DNA from: Tolypothrix sp. FACHB-123
Lineage (GTDB): Bacteria > Cyanobacteriota > Cyanobacteriia > Cyanobacteriales > Nostocaceae
Length of the DNA: 64,000 bases
Direction of reading: 5' to 3'
Assembly (NCBI RefSeq): GCF_014697075.1
Contig: NZ_JACJRE010000006.1
Coordinates: 62,001-126,000, forward strand
The translations under genes were made by a program, and so were the position numbers. Below the pieces are notes generated by a model. The model had not been told where the DNA came from, searched no databases, and was given only the letters and a program-made list of their open reading frames with translations. Shown here piece by piece: positions 44,411 to 52,701 of the stretch (position 1 is its first letter; each line of letters starts with the position of its first letter).

Positions 44411-44650
44411 AGTTTTTATGCAAAAAATAAGTCCTCTTCTTTAAAAGTCTTCAGCTCGTTTTGAATGATTTCCGCACTAAAAACCTGATAAAAGTCTATT
44501 TTCAGTATTTAATCTTTACTTAATGTCTTGATAGTTGCAATTAGGCAGAATAGTAAAGAAATTCTTATTTTGGGCAACAGAAAACTTTGAGATCTCTACC
44601 TAATCAAAAATATTGATAGTTAGATAACATTGTCAGCCGATGCGATCGCA

Positions 44651-47233
44651 TTATAATCGCGGATCTACGGGTTCGCTTTCTAATGCTAAAATCCCGAAAA
44701 CGCATTCATGGACGCGGCGCAAAGGATTATGATTGACAAATCGCTCTAATGCTTCTAAACCAAGGGCAAATTCGCGCATGGCTAGGGAACGTTTGAGAGA
44801 TAATCCCCGTTGACGTAGGCGTTGCAGATTCTCTGGGCTGGTGTATTCTGCACCGTAGATAATGCGCAGATATTCCTGTCCCCGGCATTTTACTGCTGGT
44901 TGGACAATTCCGCGATCGCCTTTAATCATAAATTGCATTGGTTTAATTACCATCCCTTCACCGCCAGCTTGGGTAAGTTCTTCCCACCAATGAATCCCTT
45001 CGGCTTGGCTGCTAGGATCTGTTAAATCGATGATTTTATAAGCTGTGGCTAAGAGTAAGGCGGAATCTGCTTGGCAAATTTTAGCAATTTGTTCTATATG
45101 CCAGCGATGGTCTTTATCTGTATGTACAGCGCCTTCGGTTGCTAAGATATGGAAAGGCGCTAGCTTAAAGTCAGTAATATTGTTCACTGTCCAGCAGTAA
45201 CGGCGATAAGCTTGGATATATTGCTGCGCCATCTCTGCACGTTGTTGGTAGTGGGTGAGGTGGTTGGTAACATCCACACCGCGATCGCTTGCTTGTTGTA
45301 ACAAAGATACGGCATCATTAAGAGATACAAGGGATGCTACGCCCACAGGTGCATATTGCGATCGCAGTAATCCTTGCGCTTTCGCTGACCAAGGCATTAA
45401 TTCACAATCTAAGCATACCCAGTCTGTATTAAATGTTTCCCAAAAATTACTTTGAGTAAGGGCGGTATTAACTCGCGCCAAAAGTTCTACTTCTACTGCT
45501 GAATCATCGAAAAATCTTCTTCCCGTGCGGGTATAGCAAATACCAATACCTTCATTTACTACCCCAAAGCGTTTTTCTGCCGCCGCTTCGTCACGACAAA
45601 CAATGACAACTGCCCGCGAACCCATGTGTTTTTCTTCGCATATCACCTCAGTAATATCTTGGCTTTTGTAATAAGCAAAAGCTTCCTGGGGATGTTCTAA
45701 CAAACCCGGTAATGCGGATGTCGCCACTGGGGACATGGTAGGGGGTAGATAAATCAGCCATTTAGGATTAGCCGCAAACCGACTCATCACTTCTAAGGCT
45801 GCGATCGCATTTTCTTCGCGAATGGTAATGTTAGATTGCAGTCGGGTATTAATGATCCGCTTTCCTAACACATCTTCGATATGCAAGACATCATCTAATT
45901 CTTGCTGAGATGTCCGCGTGAAAGTATTTTGTACTAAAGGTTTCACAGGTTCGCAGTAAGTTCGCGCCGCAGGTATGCTTACCAATTCTTTTTCGGGATA
46001 GCGCAAGGCTGTTAACTTACCGCCAAAAACGCAACCTGTATCAATATCAATGGTATGATTCAGCCATTCCGCTTCCGGGACTGGGGTATGTCCGTAAACT
46101 ACCATTGCTTCACCGCGATACTCACCCGCCCAATTAAACCGCACAGGTAAGCCAAATTCATCAATTTCTCCTGTAGTTTCACCGTAAAGCGCAAACTCTC
46201 GCACCGCACCGGAACCCCTTCCTTGCATTTGTTGCTTCATCCCCGCATGGGCGACTACCAGCTTTCCATCATCAAGCAAATAGTGGCTAACTAGAGAATC
46301 TAAAAATTCCCGTAATTCTTGAATGAAAGGTTCCCGCACCGCATCAGGTAAAGCTTCTATTTCCTGCAAAGTTTGCTCTAACCCATGATTCACCCGGACA
46401 TTCTTACCTCGTAGTTTCCGCAGTAGCTTGTGTTCGTGATTACCAGGAACGCAAATCCCCGTACCTGCTGACACCATATTCCGCACCAGCTTGACTGTAT
46501 CTAATATGCGGGGGCCTCTATCTACTAAATCACCTAAAAATACTGCTTTGCGTCCTTGGGGGTGATGGTAGGTAGGAAAATTCCAAAGTGATGCAGATAA
46601 TTCTTCGCCTGTGCGCTGTACATAACCTAACTGTTGTAATAACGTTTCGAGTTCATCGCCACAACCGTGAATGTCACCGATGATATCAAAGGGGCCGTGT
46701 TCGTGTTTGAGGTTATTCCACAGGCGTTGACGTTCAATTTCTACGGCGTCGATTTGTTCGAGAGAATTGAGGGTGTAAACGTAGCGAAAACCTTCCTTTT
46801 CTAAACTGCGTAGAGAACGGCGTAACATTTGGGTATGGCGACGCACGACATGGGAACCAAAAGAGCGATCAGTTCTTTGTTGGTTACGGGCATGGCATAA
46901 TTCTTGTGGGACATCGAGAACGAGTGCGATCGCAAAACAATGGTACTCTCGTGCCATTTGTAACAATGGTTTGCGGTCTTCTGGTTGGACGTTGGTAGCA
47001 TCGATTACAGTCAATTTACCTGCTGCTAATCGTTTGGCGGCGATAAAATGCAGCAGTTCAAAAGCGTCGCTAGTAGCAGCTTGATTATTTTCATCATTAG
47101 AAACCAACCCGCGACAAAAATCTGAAGATAATATTTCAAATGGTTGAAAATGTTTGCGGGCGAATGTTGATTTACCAGAACCAGAAGCGCCGATAAGTAC
47201 AATTAAAGAAAGTTCAGGAATAGTAATTTTCAT
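44651..47233 (-). CDS. pnkp: polynucleotide kinase-phosphatase-ligase (bacterial Pnkp)
   Basis: 860 residues with three modules. The 5'-kinase (about 1-170) has Walker A GASGSGKST with K21, S-S-D at 36-38 and IDATNVQPEDR. The metallophosphatase (about 180-425) has D187-x-H189 (GDIHG), GDLVDRG at 234-240 and GNHE at 264-267; it heals 2',3'-cyclic or 3'-phosphate ends. The C-terminal adenylyltransferase (about 440-860) has K535 in EEKHMGSR and the motif VCLDCELMPW, the RNA ligase-like domain that needs Hen1 for sealing. Length matches Clostridium-type Pnkp. Last gene of a four-gene RNA-repair group whose other members are Hen1, a small kinase and a Thg1-like protein. Confidence 0.93.
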   Translation of the reverse strand: MKITIPELSLIVLIGASGSGKSTFARKHFQPFEILSSDFCRGLVSNDENNQAATSDAFELLHFIAAKRLAAGKLTVIDATNVQPEDRKPLLQMAREYHCFAIALVLDVPQELCHARNQQRTDRSFGSHVVRRHTQMLRRSLRSLEKEGFRYVYTLNSLEQIDAVEIERQRLWNNLKHEHGPFDIIGDIHGCGDELETLLQQLGYVQRTGEELSASLWNFPTYHHPQGRKAVFLGDLVDRGPRILDTVKLVRNMVSAGTGICVPGNHEHKLLRKLRGKNVRVNHGLEQTLQEIEALPDAVREPFIQELREFLDSLVSHYLLDDGKLVVAHAGMKQQMQGRGSGAVREFALYGETTGEIDEFGLPVRFNWAGEYRGEAMVVYGHTPVPEAEWLNHTIDIDTGCVFGGKLTALRYPEKELVSIPAARTYCEPVKPLVQNTFTRTSQQELDDVLHIEDVLGKRIINTRLQSNITIREENAIAALEVMSRFAANPKWLIYLPPTMSPVATSALPGLLEHPQEAFAYYKSQDITEVICEEKHMGSRAVVIVCRDEAAAEKRFGVVNEGIGICYTRTGRRFFDDSAVEVELLARVNTALTQSNFWETFNTDWVCLDCELMPWSAKAQGLLRSQYAPVGVASLVSLNDAVSLLQQASDRGVDVTNHLTHYQQRAEMAQQYIQAYRRYCWTVNNITDFKLAPFHILATEGAVHTDKDHRWHIEQIAKICQADSALLLATAYKIIDLTDPSSQAEGIHWWEELTQAGGEGMVIKPMQFMIKGDRGIVQPAVKCRGQEYLRIIYGAEYTSPENLQRLRQRGLSLKRSLAMREFALGLEALERFVNHNPLRRVHECVFGILALESEPVDPRL

Positions 47234-47256
47234 AATTTATTATTAGTCATTTGTCA

Positions 47257-47277
47257 GAGACGCGATGAATCGCGTCT
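47257..47277. repeat. dispersed hairpin repeat AGACGCGATGAATCGCGTCT
   Basis: Third copy of the GAGACGCGAT-type palindrome, between the Thg1-like gene and Pnkp. Confidence 0.8.
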
Positions 47278-47287
47278 GTACAATTAT

Positions 47288-47320
47288 CCTCCTTGTCCTC
47301 CTTGTCCCCCTTCCCTTCCT
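47288..47320. repeat. CCTTGTCC-type tandem repeat
   Basis: Same family as the array at 36969-37017, here intergenic. Confidence 0.7.
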
Positions 47321-47354
47321 TAGATACGCAACGATGGGATATTTTTAGATATTC

Positions 47355-47386
47355 GGTGCGTTGCGCTGCGCGACAACACACCCTAC
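47355..47386. repeat. 32-bp dispersed hairpin repeat, copy B (inverted)
   Basis: Reverse-complement copy of the element at 38494-38525, with GCA in place of GTA in the loop. Confidence 0.9.
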
Positions 47387-47404
47387 ATTTATTTCTCAAT
47401 AAAA

Positions 47405-48160
47405 TTACGAGATTAATTCAGCGATAAATTGGCTGTATTCATCCTTCATTTTTAAATCTAAATCGCGCTTAATACGTCGTCTTGTCGCCGGAACAATTTC
47501 CGATGTAATTGGGTTAAATCCTTGCTTTTCGTAAGTTTCCCAATATAGCCCAATCCCGCGTTTATGCCAATTAGGAATTTGATTAAAATTAATTCCATGT
47601 TGAAATAATAATTCGTTTTTCTCAGCTACAGATAATCCTTTCATCATGCTGGTGGCTTGGGTGGCATTTTTGCCTTCTCCACGCAAACACCAATAGCAAT
47701 GAGCATTCAAAGCGTTTCTGTGGGCGTCTTCATTCCGCCAGCGAAAATAATTGACTACTTCTGTGGGATTGGGAAGCTGAGAAATGCGACAATCAAAGCA
47801 GCCTAAAGAACCTAACATTAAGGAAAATTTGGCGCTAGCTTCACTGGCTAAAACTGAGTTGAGTTTTCTTAATTTTCGCCCGAAGGTATTTTCGTTGTAA
47901 GCAAATAACAAAGATATTTCATCACTTTGGGTATAACCATAAGTGATATCAATTCCGCAATTCATTAAATGTTCGACAGTTTCTAACATCAAATCGCGAA
48001 AGCGGATATCAAAAGGTGCTTCAAATTGATGTACTTCTTTTGTTAGTCTTGTAAAACCTCGACCATCTAATCTAGCTACAATATAAATTCCTGGCAACAC
48101 ACAATGATCGTGTGCTGTTTCAAATATCCGCATTCTACTATCAAGTTCATCAAATTTCAT
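47405..48160 (-). CDS. Thg1-like 3'-5' nucleotidyltransferase (TLP)
   Basis: 251 residues. IVARLDGRGFTRLTKE holds the first metal aspartate D32 and the P-loop-like G-R-x-F segment of Thg1. GYTQSDEISLLF holds the second metal site (D80/E81). HRNALNAHCYWCLRGEGKNATQAT and GLSVAEKNELLFQHGINFN follow the Thg1 order. Thg1 adds G-1 to tRNA-His in eukaryotes; bacterial Thg1-like proteins instead extend 5'-truncated RNAs in the 3'-5' direction using the opposing strand as template. The gene overlaps the small kinase gene by 11 bases and sits between Hen1 and Pnkp, so a tRNA 5'-end repair role within this locus is strongly suggested though not shown. Confidence 0.9.
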   Translation of the reverse strand: MKFDELDSRMRIFETAHDHCVLPGIYIVARLDGRGFTRLTKEVHQFEAPFDIRFRDLMLETVEHLMNCGIDITYGYTQSDEISLLFAYNENTFGRKLRKLNSVLASEASAKFSLMLGSLGCFDCRISQLPNPTEVVNYFRWRNEDAHRNALNAHCYWCLRGEGKNATQATSMMKGLSVAEKNELLFQHGINFNQIPNWHKRGIGLYWETYEKQGFNPITSEIVPATRRRIKRDLDLKMKDEYSQFIAELIS

Positions 48161-48599
48161 GCTGCCATTCCTCTACAATAAATGAAGAATTTAATTCTGG
48201 TTTCACCGTATAAATTGCATCAAACCCTTCTGTCCAAGTAGGTAAAACTAGCTTTTTATATGTTGCTAATAATCCGACTAAGGGAACAATTTGCTTAGGT
48301 TGTCTTTGATTATTTCGCTGTTTACAATCTTCTAATGCAGCCTGAAAATAGTAACCGACAATTTTAAAACCTTGGGCTTTGGCTGGAGTAATATAACGCT
48401 GTCTCTCTTCAATAGTAGGATTAGTATTATCTACCACAAAAGGTTGTTTACCTGCTAAACAAGCTTGGAGAAAAATTTGCTCTCGATGGCGGGTTTTGAG
48501 CATATCTAGGTTAATACGAATGTGGGTGTTAAAGAAGTTATTTCGATAAAAAGTAGATTTACCTACGCCTTGAATACCGATAAAAATTATTGCTTCCAT
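48150..48599 (-). CDS. polynucleotide-kinase-like P-loop protein
   Basis: 149 residues. Walker A GIQGVGKST (8-16, K14), then IRINLDMLKTR, where D32 and the basic residues correspond to the D-x-x-R that orients the 5'-OH in T4 polynucleotide kinase. Next comes VVDNTNPTIEERQRYI, the lid/phosphate-contact strand typical of PNK kinase domains, then RNNQR with likely lid arginines. It has no phosphatase domain. The stop overlaps the start of the Thg1-like gene by 11 bases, implying coupled translation. A second, stand-alone kinase next to a Pnkp that already has one suggests a different substrate, perhaps the 5' end on which the Thg1-like enzyme works. Confidence 0.85.
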   Translation of the reverse strand: MEAIIFIGIQGVGKSTFYRNNFFNTHIRINLDMLKTRHREQIFLQACLAGKQPFVVDNTNPTIEERQRYITPAKAQGFKIVGYYFQAALEDCKQRNNQRQPKQIVPLVGLLATYKKLVLPTWTEGFDAIYTVKPELNSSFIVEEWQHEI

Positions 48600-48610
48600 T
48601 TATTTAAAAA

Positions 48611-48840
48611 GGCAGAGGGCAGAAGGCAGAGGGCAGAAGTAATAGAAGATATTTTTTGCACTTTGTTATGGAGGTGATTGAAGAAAGACAGAGGGTAGAT
48701 GGCAAAGGGCAAGAATTTTACATCTCACCGCATTTAGAGGTAATAAATTTATTTATGGAAAAGAAAAAAGATATTTTACTAACTAAAAACCATGAACTTA
48801 TTTATAAAGTTTACCTTCTGCTCTCTGCCTCCTGCCTTCT
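48611..48840. repeat. GGCAGAG tandem repeats facing an inverted set
   Basis: GGCAGAGGGCAGAAGGCAGA-type heptads at 48611-48639 are mirrored by CTTCTGCTCTCTGCCTCCTG at 48813-48840, enclosing about 170 bases without a convincing gene. The two sets could pair in RNA. They occupy the hen1-kinase gap. Confidence 0.65.
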
Positions 48841-50222
48841 CAACAACTAAACACCGCCATTTGTGTAGGCGAACCTACATCTATATCTTCCACGCCCACG
48901 TTTTGAAATTGCACCGTATAACCAAATTTTTCCGCCGCATTATTTCCCCATGTTTGAAATTCTAAGCGCGTCCATTCAAAGCGGTGGTCTTTATGTCGCA
49001 ATTTACCAGCAGGTAGGTTTGTGAATTTCACGTTATATTCAATATTTGGTGTGGTTAATACTATTGTTTTTGGACGAGCAAATTCAAATAAAACTCGCTC
49101 GAAGGCTGACAATCTTGGTAAATCTAAATGTTCAATTACTTCAATAACTGTGGCTGCATCATAATCTTTAAATCGTTTATCTTGATAGGTAAGTGCGCTT
49201 TGAATTAGCTGTAAACGTTCCCATTGATTGCGGAGAAGACGTAAACGATCTAATCTTTCTTGGGCAATTTCTAAGGAACGATGAGAAACATCTACGCCTG
49301 TAATTTTGGTAAAGAAGCTATCTTGAAGTAACATTTTTAAAAGGTTACCTTGACCACAGCCTAAATCAATTACTCGTTGAGCAGTGCTTTGTTTTAAAGC
49401 AGCAATTACCGCATTCATGCGCTGTTGATTTAAGCTAATGGGTTTTTCTATGATCGCTTCTTCTTCAGCATGGCTTTCTTCTACACTATCAGGATCGGGG
49501 TTATCTTCTTCTGCTAACTGTGCTAAAGCTTCGCGAGTTAAGCGATGTTGACGCTTGAGGTAACGTCTGGTAATCTGCGATCGCGCTGGATGTGTTGTTA
49601 ACCAGCCTTCACCATGACGCAACAATTTCTCGATTTCATCATCGTTTACCCAGTAATGTTTATCGTCATCTAAGACGGGAATTAATACGTAAAGATGACT
49701 CAATAAATCGCTGAGAGTGATGGTATGCTGCAATTCCACCGTAAAATATTGGCTCTGTCCCCAATCAGGAAATTCCTCATCTAATGGGTAACTTTGGGCA
49801 CTTACTGTATAACCCAAAGGTTCAAATAATAACCGCAGAAAACTTTCCCCACCGCGACAAGGTAAGACAGAAATCTTTGCTACTAAAGGTATGGGAGTTT
49901 GCGCTAGTTCTGGTTTATCCTTACAACGACCGGCTAAAGCGGTGCTAAATACCTGAGCGATCGCTACACTTAAAAATGAAGAAGCTACATAAGGGCGATC
50001 GCTCACATATTGTTCTAGCCTAGCACCCTTTCCCCGCACTAACTTCACCGGATCGACATCCAACAGCAACGCCGCAGTACAGCGTTCTGGCTGCGCTTCG
50101 GGGTAAAATACATACGCCTGTCCAAATGTCAAAGAAAAAGATTGACAGCGTTCTGGGTGCTTATGGAGTAAAAAACCTAACTCCGTTGCTGGGGTATGTG
50201 TGGTGGCGATCGTTAGTAGCAT
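48840..50222 (-). CDS. hen1: Hen1: 3'-terminal RNA ribose 2'-O-methyltransferase
   Basis: 460 residues. The N-terminal ~240 residues (MLLTIATTHTPATELGFLLHKHPER, YVASSFLSVAIAQVFSTALAG) form the bacteria-specific Hen1 domain that binds and activates Pnkp ligase. The C-terminal methyltransferase has the SAM motif DLGCGQG at 286-292, the metal-binding E361-V-I-E364-H365, TPNIEYN at 391-397 and the fourth ligand region RHKDHRFEWTRLEF (H413). It methylates the 2'-OH of the 3' fragment before sealing, so the repaired tRNA cannot be cut again at that site. First gene of the RNA-repair group on this strand; the next gene follows after about 240 bases of repeat DNA. Confidence 0.95.
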   Translation of the reverse strand: MLLTIATTHTPATELGFLLHKHPERCQSFSLTFGQAYVFYPEAQPERCTAALLLDVDPVKLVRGKGARLEQYVSDRPYVASSFLSVAIAQVFSTALAGRCKDKPELAQTPIPLVAKISVLPCRGGESFLRLLFEPLGYTVSAQSYPLDEEFPDWGQSQYFTVELQHTITLSDLLSHLYVLIPVLDDDKHYWVNDDEIEKLLRHGEGWLTTHPARSQITRRYLKRQHRLTREALAQLAEEDNPDPDSVEESHAEEEAIIEKPISLNQQRMNAVIAALKQSTAQRVIDLGCGQGNLLKMLLQDSFFTKITGVDVSHRSLEIAQERLDRLRLLRNQWERLQLIQSALTYQDKRFKDYDAATVIEVIEHLDLPRLSAFERVLFEFARPKTIVLTTPNIEYNVKFTNLPAGKLRHKDHRFEWTRLEFQTWGNNAAEKFGYTVQFQNVGVEDIDVGSPTQMAVFSC

Positions 50223-50615
50223 TCACTTATGTATAATTCTCAACAGTGGGCATAAGTTATTAATACTGTTTTAGATTCAGCGATTACGGAAAAAATAGTC
50301 TTGTTGTATCAAAATGTAAAGTTAGTAATTGTATTATTTTTTGGCAATATGTGACAAAAATATGTATTTACCAGGAAATAGGCATGACATATTTAGTATA
50401 TGAATGTGTTATATCAAAAAGCAAAGGAAAATCTCTATAATCATCATATATTCATCTAACAAAGGGAAAGTTTATACTATTTTTAAAGCTAATTTGCTAT
50501 AACTATACTGGTTACATTGCTTTTAATAAAACTGCGCCAACTTTCCTGAATTCTTTCCTTGGCGCACTTGGCGTTCTTGGCGGTTCAGTTTTCTTTATTT
50601 ATTGAGAACGTAACA
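50223..50615. other. divergent gap upstream of hen1
   Basis: AT-rich DNA that should hold the promoter of the RNA-repair genes. At 50557-50586 a CTTGGCG repeat (the reverse complement of the one translated in URC4) lies just before the exported-protein gene. No RtcR/sigma-54-type signal was recognised. Confidence 0.5.
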
Positions 50616-51056
50616 ATGAAATTTTCCAGCTTATTCTTTTTAGTTATCATCAGTGCGATCGCCGGCACAAAAACAGCCTCTGCTCAACAACAAAATCTCT
50701 TTCTCACACCAGTAGAAAATCATCAAATTGGCGTCACAGAATTAACAATCCAAGACACTAATCAAGCAGCTAATTTAGCAACAGAAGCAGCCACCATTGA
50801 TAGTAAGTGGCAAAACGTCATCATTCAACCCACTAATAGTTTGCTACCAAATAGCAATAAAATTTCCGTCATCCAGCAACAAGGATGTCAAAAAATGAAT
50901 CCTTTAGAGTTTCTAGAAAATCCTGGGGCTGCATTTGAAAAATGTCAGGAGCTAAACAATAATCAAACCCCTCCCTCTAGAAGCAGCGAACCAATTGAAT
51001 ATTTAAAAGTACCGAAATTAGATTCCGGTATTAGCGTCACCGTCACCCAATTTTAA
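50616..51056 (+). CDS. small exported protein of unknown function
   Basis: 146 residues from ATG 50616. A longer frame from 50559 would translate the CTTGGCG repeat and is rejected. MKFSSLFFLVIISAIAGTKTASA is a clear signal peptide (cut likely after ASA), leaving a ~123-residue mature chain rich in Gln, Asn and Ser. Segments: NLFLTPVENHQIGVTELTIQ, QQGCQKMNPLEFLENPGAAF and KCQELNNNQ, with two Cys that might form a disulfide. I recognise no family. Followed by GGCAGAG repeats. Probably a periplasmic or outer-membrane-associated cyanobacterial protein. Confidence 0.6.
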   Translation: MKFSSLFFLVIISAIAGTKTASAQQQNLFLTPVENHQIGVTELTIQDTNQAANLATEAATIDSKWQNVIIQPTNSLLPNSNKISVIQQQGCQKMNPLEFLENPGAAFEKCQELNNNQTPPSRSSEPIEYLKVPKLDSGISVTVTQF

Positions 51057-51059
51057 ATG

Positions 51060-51096
51060 GAGGAAGGCAGAGGGCAGATGGCAGAAGGCAGAAGGT
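51060..51096. repeat. GGCAGAG heptad tandem repeats
   Basis: About five units of GGCAGAG/GGCAGAT/GGCAGAA. The opposite-strand set at 51226-51275 is interrupted by ACACTGAGCGGAGTCGAAGT at 51241. Confidence 0.75.
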
Positions 51097-51300
51097 AAAA
51101 TAAGAAATGGAAAAGCTGCAATTATTTATAGATAAAGTTGGGTCGCAATGAAGAATTGAACTTTACTGTCAACATTATTATCTAAAAATTACACAGCTAA
51201 AATTCTACCTTTTTGAGTATAGCCGCCTTCTGCCTCCTGCACACTGAGCGGAGTCGAAGTGTGCCCTCTGCCTTTCTTGCTAAATAGGAGCCTAATACCA

Positions 51301-52092
51301 ATGGTTAAAGTTGTCACAATCAACATTTTATTTGAAATAGATTTATGGGAGCGACGACGACAATTATTAGTAGAAGGATTGAAAGCAGTTGAGGCAGATT
51401 TAATTGGATTACAAGAAGTTAATTTACAAGCAAATACAGCAGCTTGGCTAGCAGAACAGCTAGAAATGCCTTATGTATATTTAGTATCTTATCAAGAGCG
51501 AGTTGCTAAAATTGGCATTGAGTATGGAATTGCCATTCTCAGCCGCTATCCTTTTATACAGCAAGCCCAACTTGATTTAAAAAGTCAAGGAAGACTGGCG
51601 CAATATGTAGAAGTAAAAATAGGCGATCGCTCTATAATATTTTGCAACGGACATTATTATTGGCAACCTGGTTCCACACCAGAACGGATGAAGCAGATAC
51701 AGTTATTAGTCGATTGGCTGGGTAAGCTACCACCAGAAATCCCCATTATCGCCGTCGGAGATTTTAACGCTACTCCCGACACCCCCGAAATTACATTCAT
51801 CCGCGAAAAATTTACCTCAGCTTACGCCAGTTATCATGGCGAAGAACCAGAATATACTTGTCCTACGCCTTTGGTGAAACCCAACCGCAGCTTGTCGCGT
51901 AAAGTTGCACTGAGGTTACTGAATTTGTATGCTAATCGCACCTGGAAACCTTGGCGCGGTACTCTGGATTACATATTTATTAGCAATAATTTGACTGTGC
52001 GCGACTGTCAATTGATTCTTACTGAACCTGCGCCGGAGAATTCTAATATTTATCCTTCAGATCATTTTGGCATTGCGGCTGATTTAGGTTAA
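51301..52092 (+). CDS. endonuclease/exonuclease/phosphatase-family hydrolase
   Basis: 263 residues from ATG 51301, which has AGGAG at 51286-51290. An upstream in-frame start at 51259 would lie in repeat DNA. Motifs of the EEP fold: VVTINILFE (N-terminal Asn), DLIGLQEVN (metal Glu), GHYYWQPGST, IIAVGDFNATPDTPE (Asp/Asn pair), LDYIFISNN and the terminal SDHFG (catalytic Asp-His). The length fits single-domain members acting on phosphodiesters of lipids, nucleotides or nucleic acids. No signal peptide or membrane helix. Substrate cannot be told from sequence. Genes before and after are unrelated. Confidence 0.88.
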   Translation: MVKVVTINILFEIDLWERRRQLLVEGLKAVEADLIGLQEVNLQANTAAWLAEQLEMPYVYLVSYQERVAKIGIEYGIAILSRYPFIQQAQLDLKSQGRLAQYVEVKIGDRSIIFCNGHYYWQPGSTPERMKQIQLLVDWLGKLPPEIPIIAVGDFNATPDTPEITFIREKFTSAYASYHGEEPEYTCPTPLVKPNRSLSRKVALRLLNLYANRTWKPWRGTLDYIFISNNLTVRDCQLILTEPAPENSNIYPSDHFGIAADLG

Positions 52093-52122
52093 TGTTTCGT
52101 TTTCCATCCCCGTGAGGGGTAA

Positions 52123-52263
52123 TGCAATACGGTTCAGTTAAGGATAATTGTAGGTTGGGTTGAACGCAGTGAAACCCAACAAGCGACCGGAAATGTTGGG
52201 TTTCGTTCCTCAACCCAACCTACGCCATTTTAAGATTTTTGACGCTAACTGAACCGTATTGCA
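52123..52263. mobile_element. MITE-like element with 18-bp terminal inverted repeats
   Basis: TGCAATACGGTTCAGTTA (52123-52140) and its exact reverse complement (52246-52263) flank a 105-base core. The core contains a second inverted repeat, GTAGGTTGGGTTGAACGCAG... facing ...CAACCCAACCTAC. No coding capacity, and no clear target-site duplication. Confidence 0.75.
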
Positions 52264-52298
52264 CCCGGAGGTGACGGCGAAATGTTGGGATTTTGAGT

Positions 52299-52600
52299 AT
52301 TCTCAAACTGGGGTTTGCTTTCTCATGACGCGATTTGTTTACTAATTACGCAAATTGTTTTCTCAAACTGGGGTTTGCTTTCTCATTTCAGTATATTTAC
52401 CAAGCAAAAGTTAATATTGCTTTCTCAAACCGGAGTTTGTTTTCTCATTTCGGTATATTTAGCAAGCAAAAGTTAATATTGCTTTCTCAAACCGGAGTTT
52501 GCTTTCTCATTTCGGTATATTTAGCAAGCAAAAGTTAATATTGCTTTCTCAAACTGGAGTTTGCTTACTAATTTTCAGTATATTCAACACCTTTAATCTT
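52299..52600. repeat. five-copy 62-bp tandem repeat with a hairpin in each unit
   Basis: Units start at about 52299, 52359, 52421, 52483 and 52545. Each has TTTCTCAAACCGGAGTTTGC (CAAAC/GTTTG arms kept, centre CCGGA, CTGGG or CTGGA), then CATTTCGGTATATTTAGCAA and a run to AATATTGC. The whole unit is repeated, unlike a CRISPR array. Confidence 0.9.
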
Positions 52601-52607
52601 TTGACCA

Positions 52608-52657
52608 GTCAACCGTCAACCGTCAACAGTCAACAGTCAACAATCAACCGTCAACCA
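52608..52657. repeat. GTCAACC/GTCAACA heptad tandem repeats
   Basis: About seven units just upstream of the DUF4336 gene. Confidence 0.85.
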
Positions 52658-52701
52658 TTGGTGCTAGAAATTGAAAAGGAGCATGAAGGGGTAAAATAAC
52701 T

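Larger units (their letters stand above)
52093..52701. other. repeat-rich gap: MITE-like element, 62-bp tandem array and GTCAACC heptads
   Basis: After a short CCCC-GTGA-GGGG hairpin (52108-52119) come an inverted-repeat element (52123-52263), five 62-bp units (52299-52600) and GTCAACC/GTCAACA heptads (52608-52657). Two frames of about 66 codons lie inside the array but only translate the repeat. Confidence 0.85.

Noticed and set aside
48656-48850. 64-codon plus-strand frame between hen1 and the kinase gene
   Set aside because: Its end runs through GGCAGAG-type repeats and into the hen1 stop; no family signs.
50559-50615. Longer start for the small exported protein
   Set aside because: The extra residues come from a CTTGGCG repeat and would mask the signal peptide that starts at 50616.
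52299-52600. CRISPR-like regular repeats
   Set aside because: The whole 62-bp unit repeats, including what would be the spacer, and no cas genes are in the window.
52335-52699. Two frames of about 66 codons in the repeat gap
   Set aside because: They only translate the 62-bp repeat and the GTCAACC heptads.
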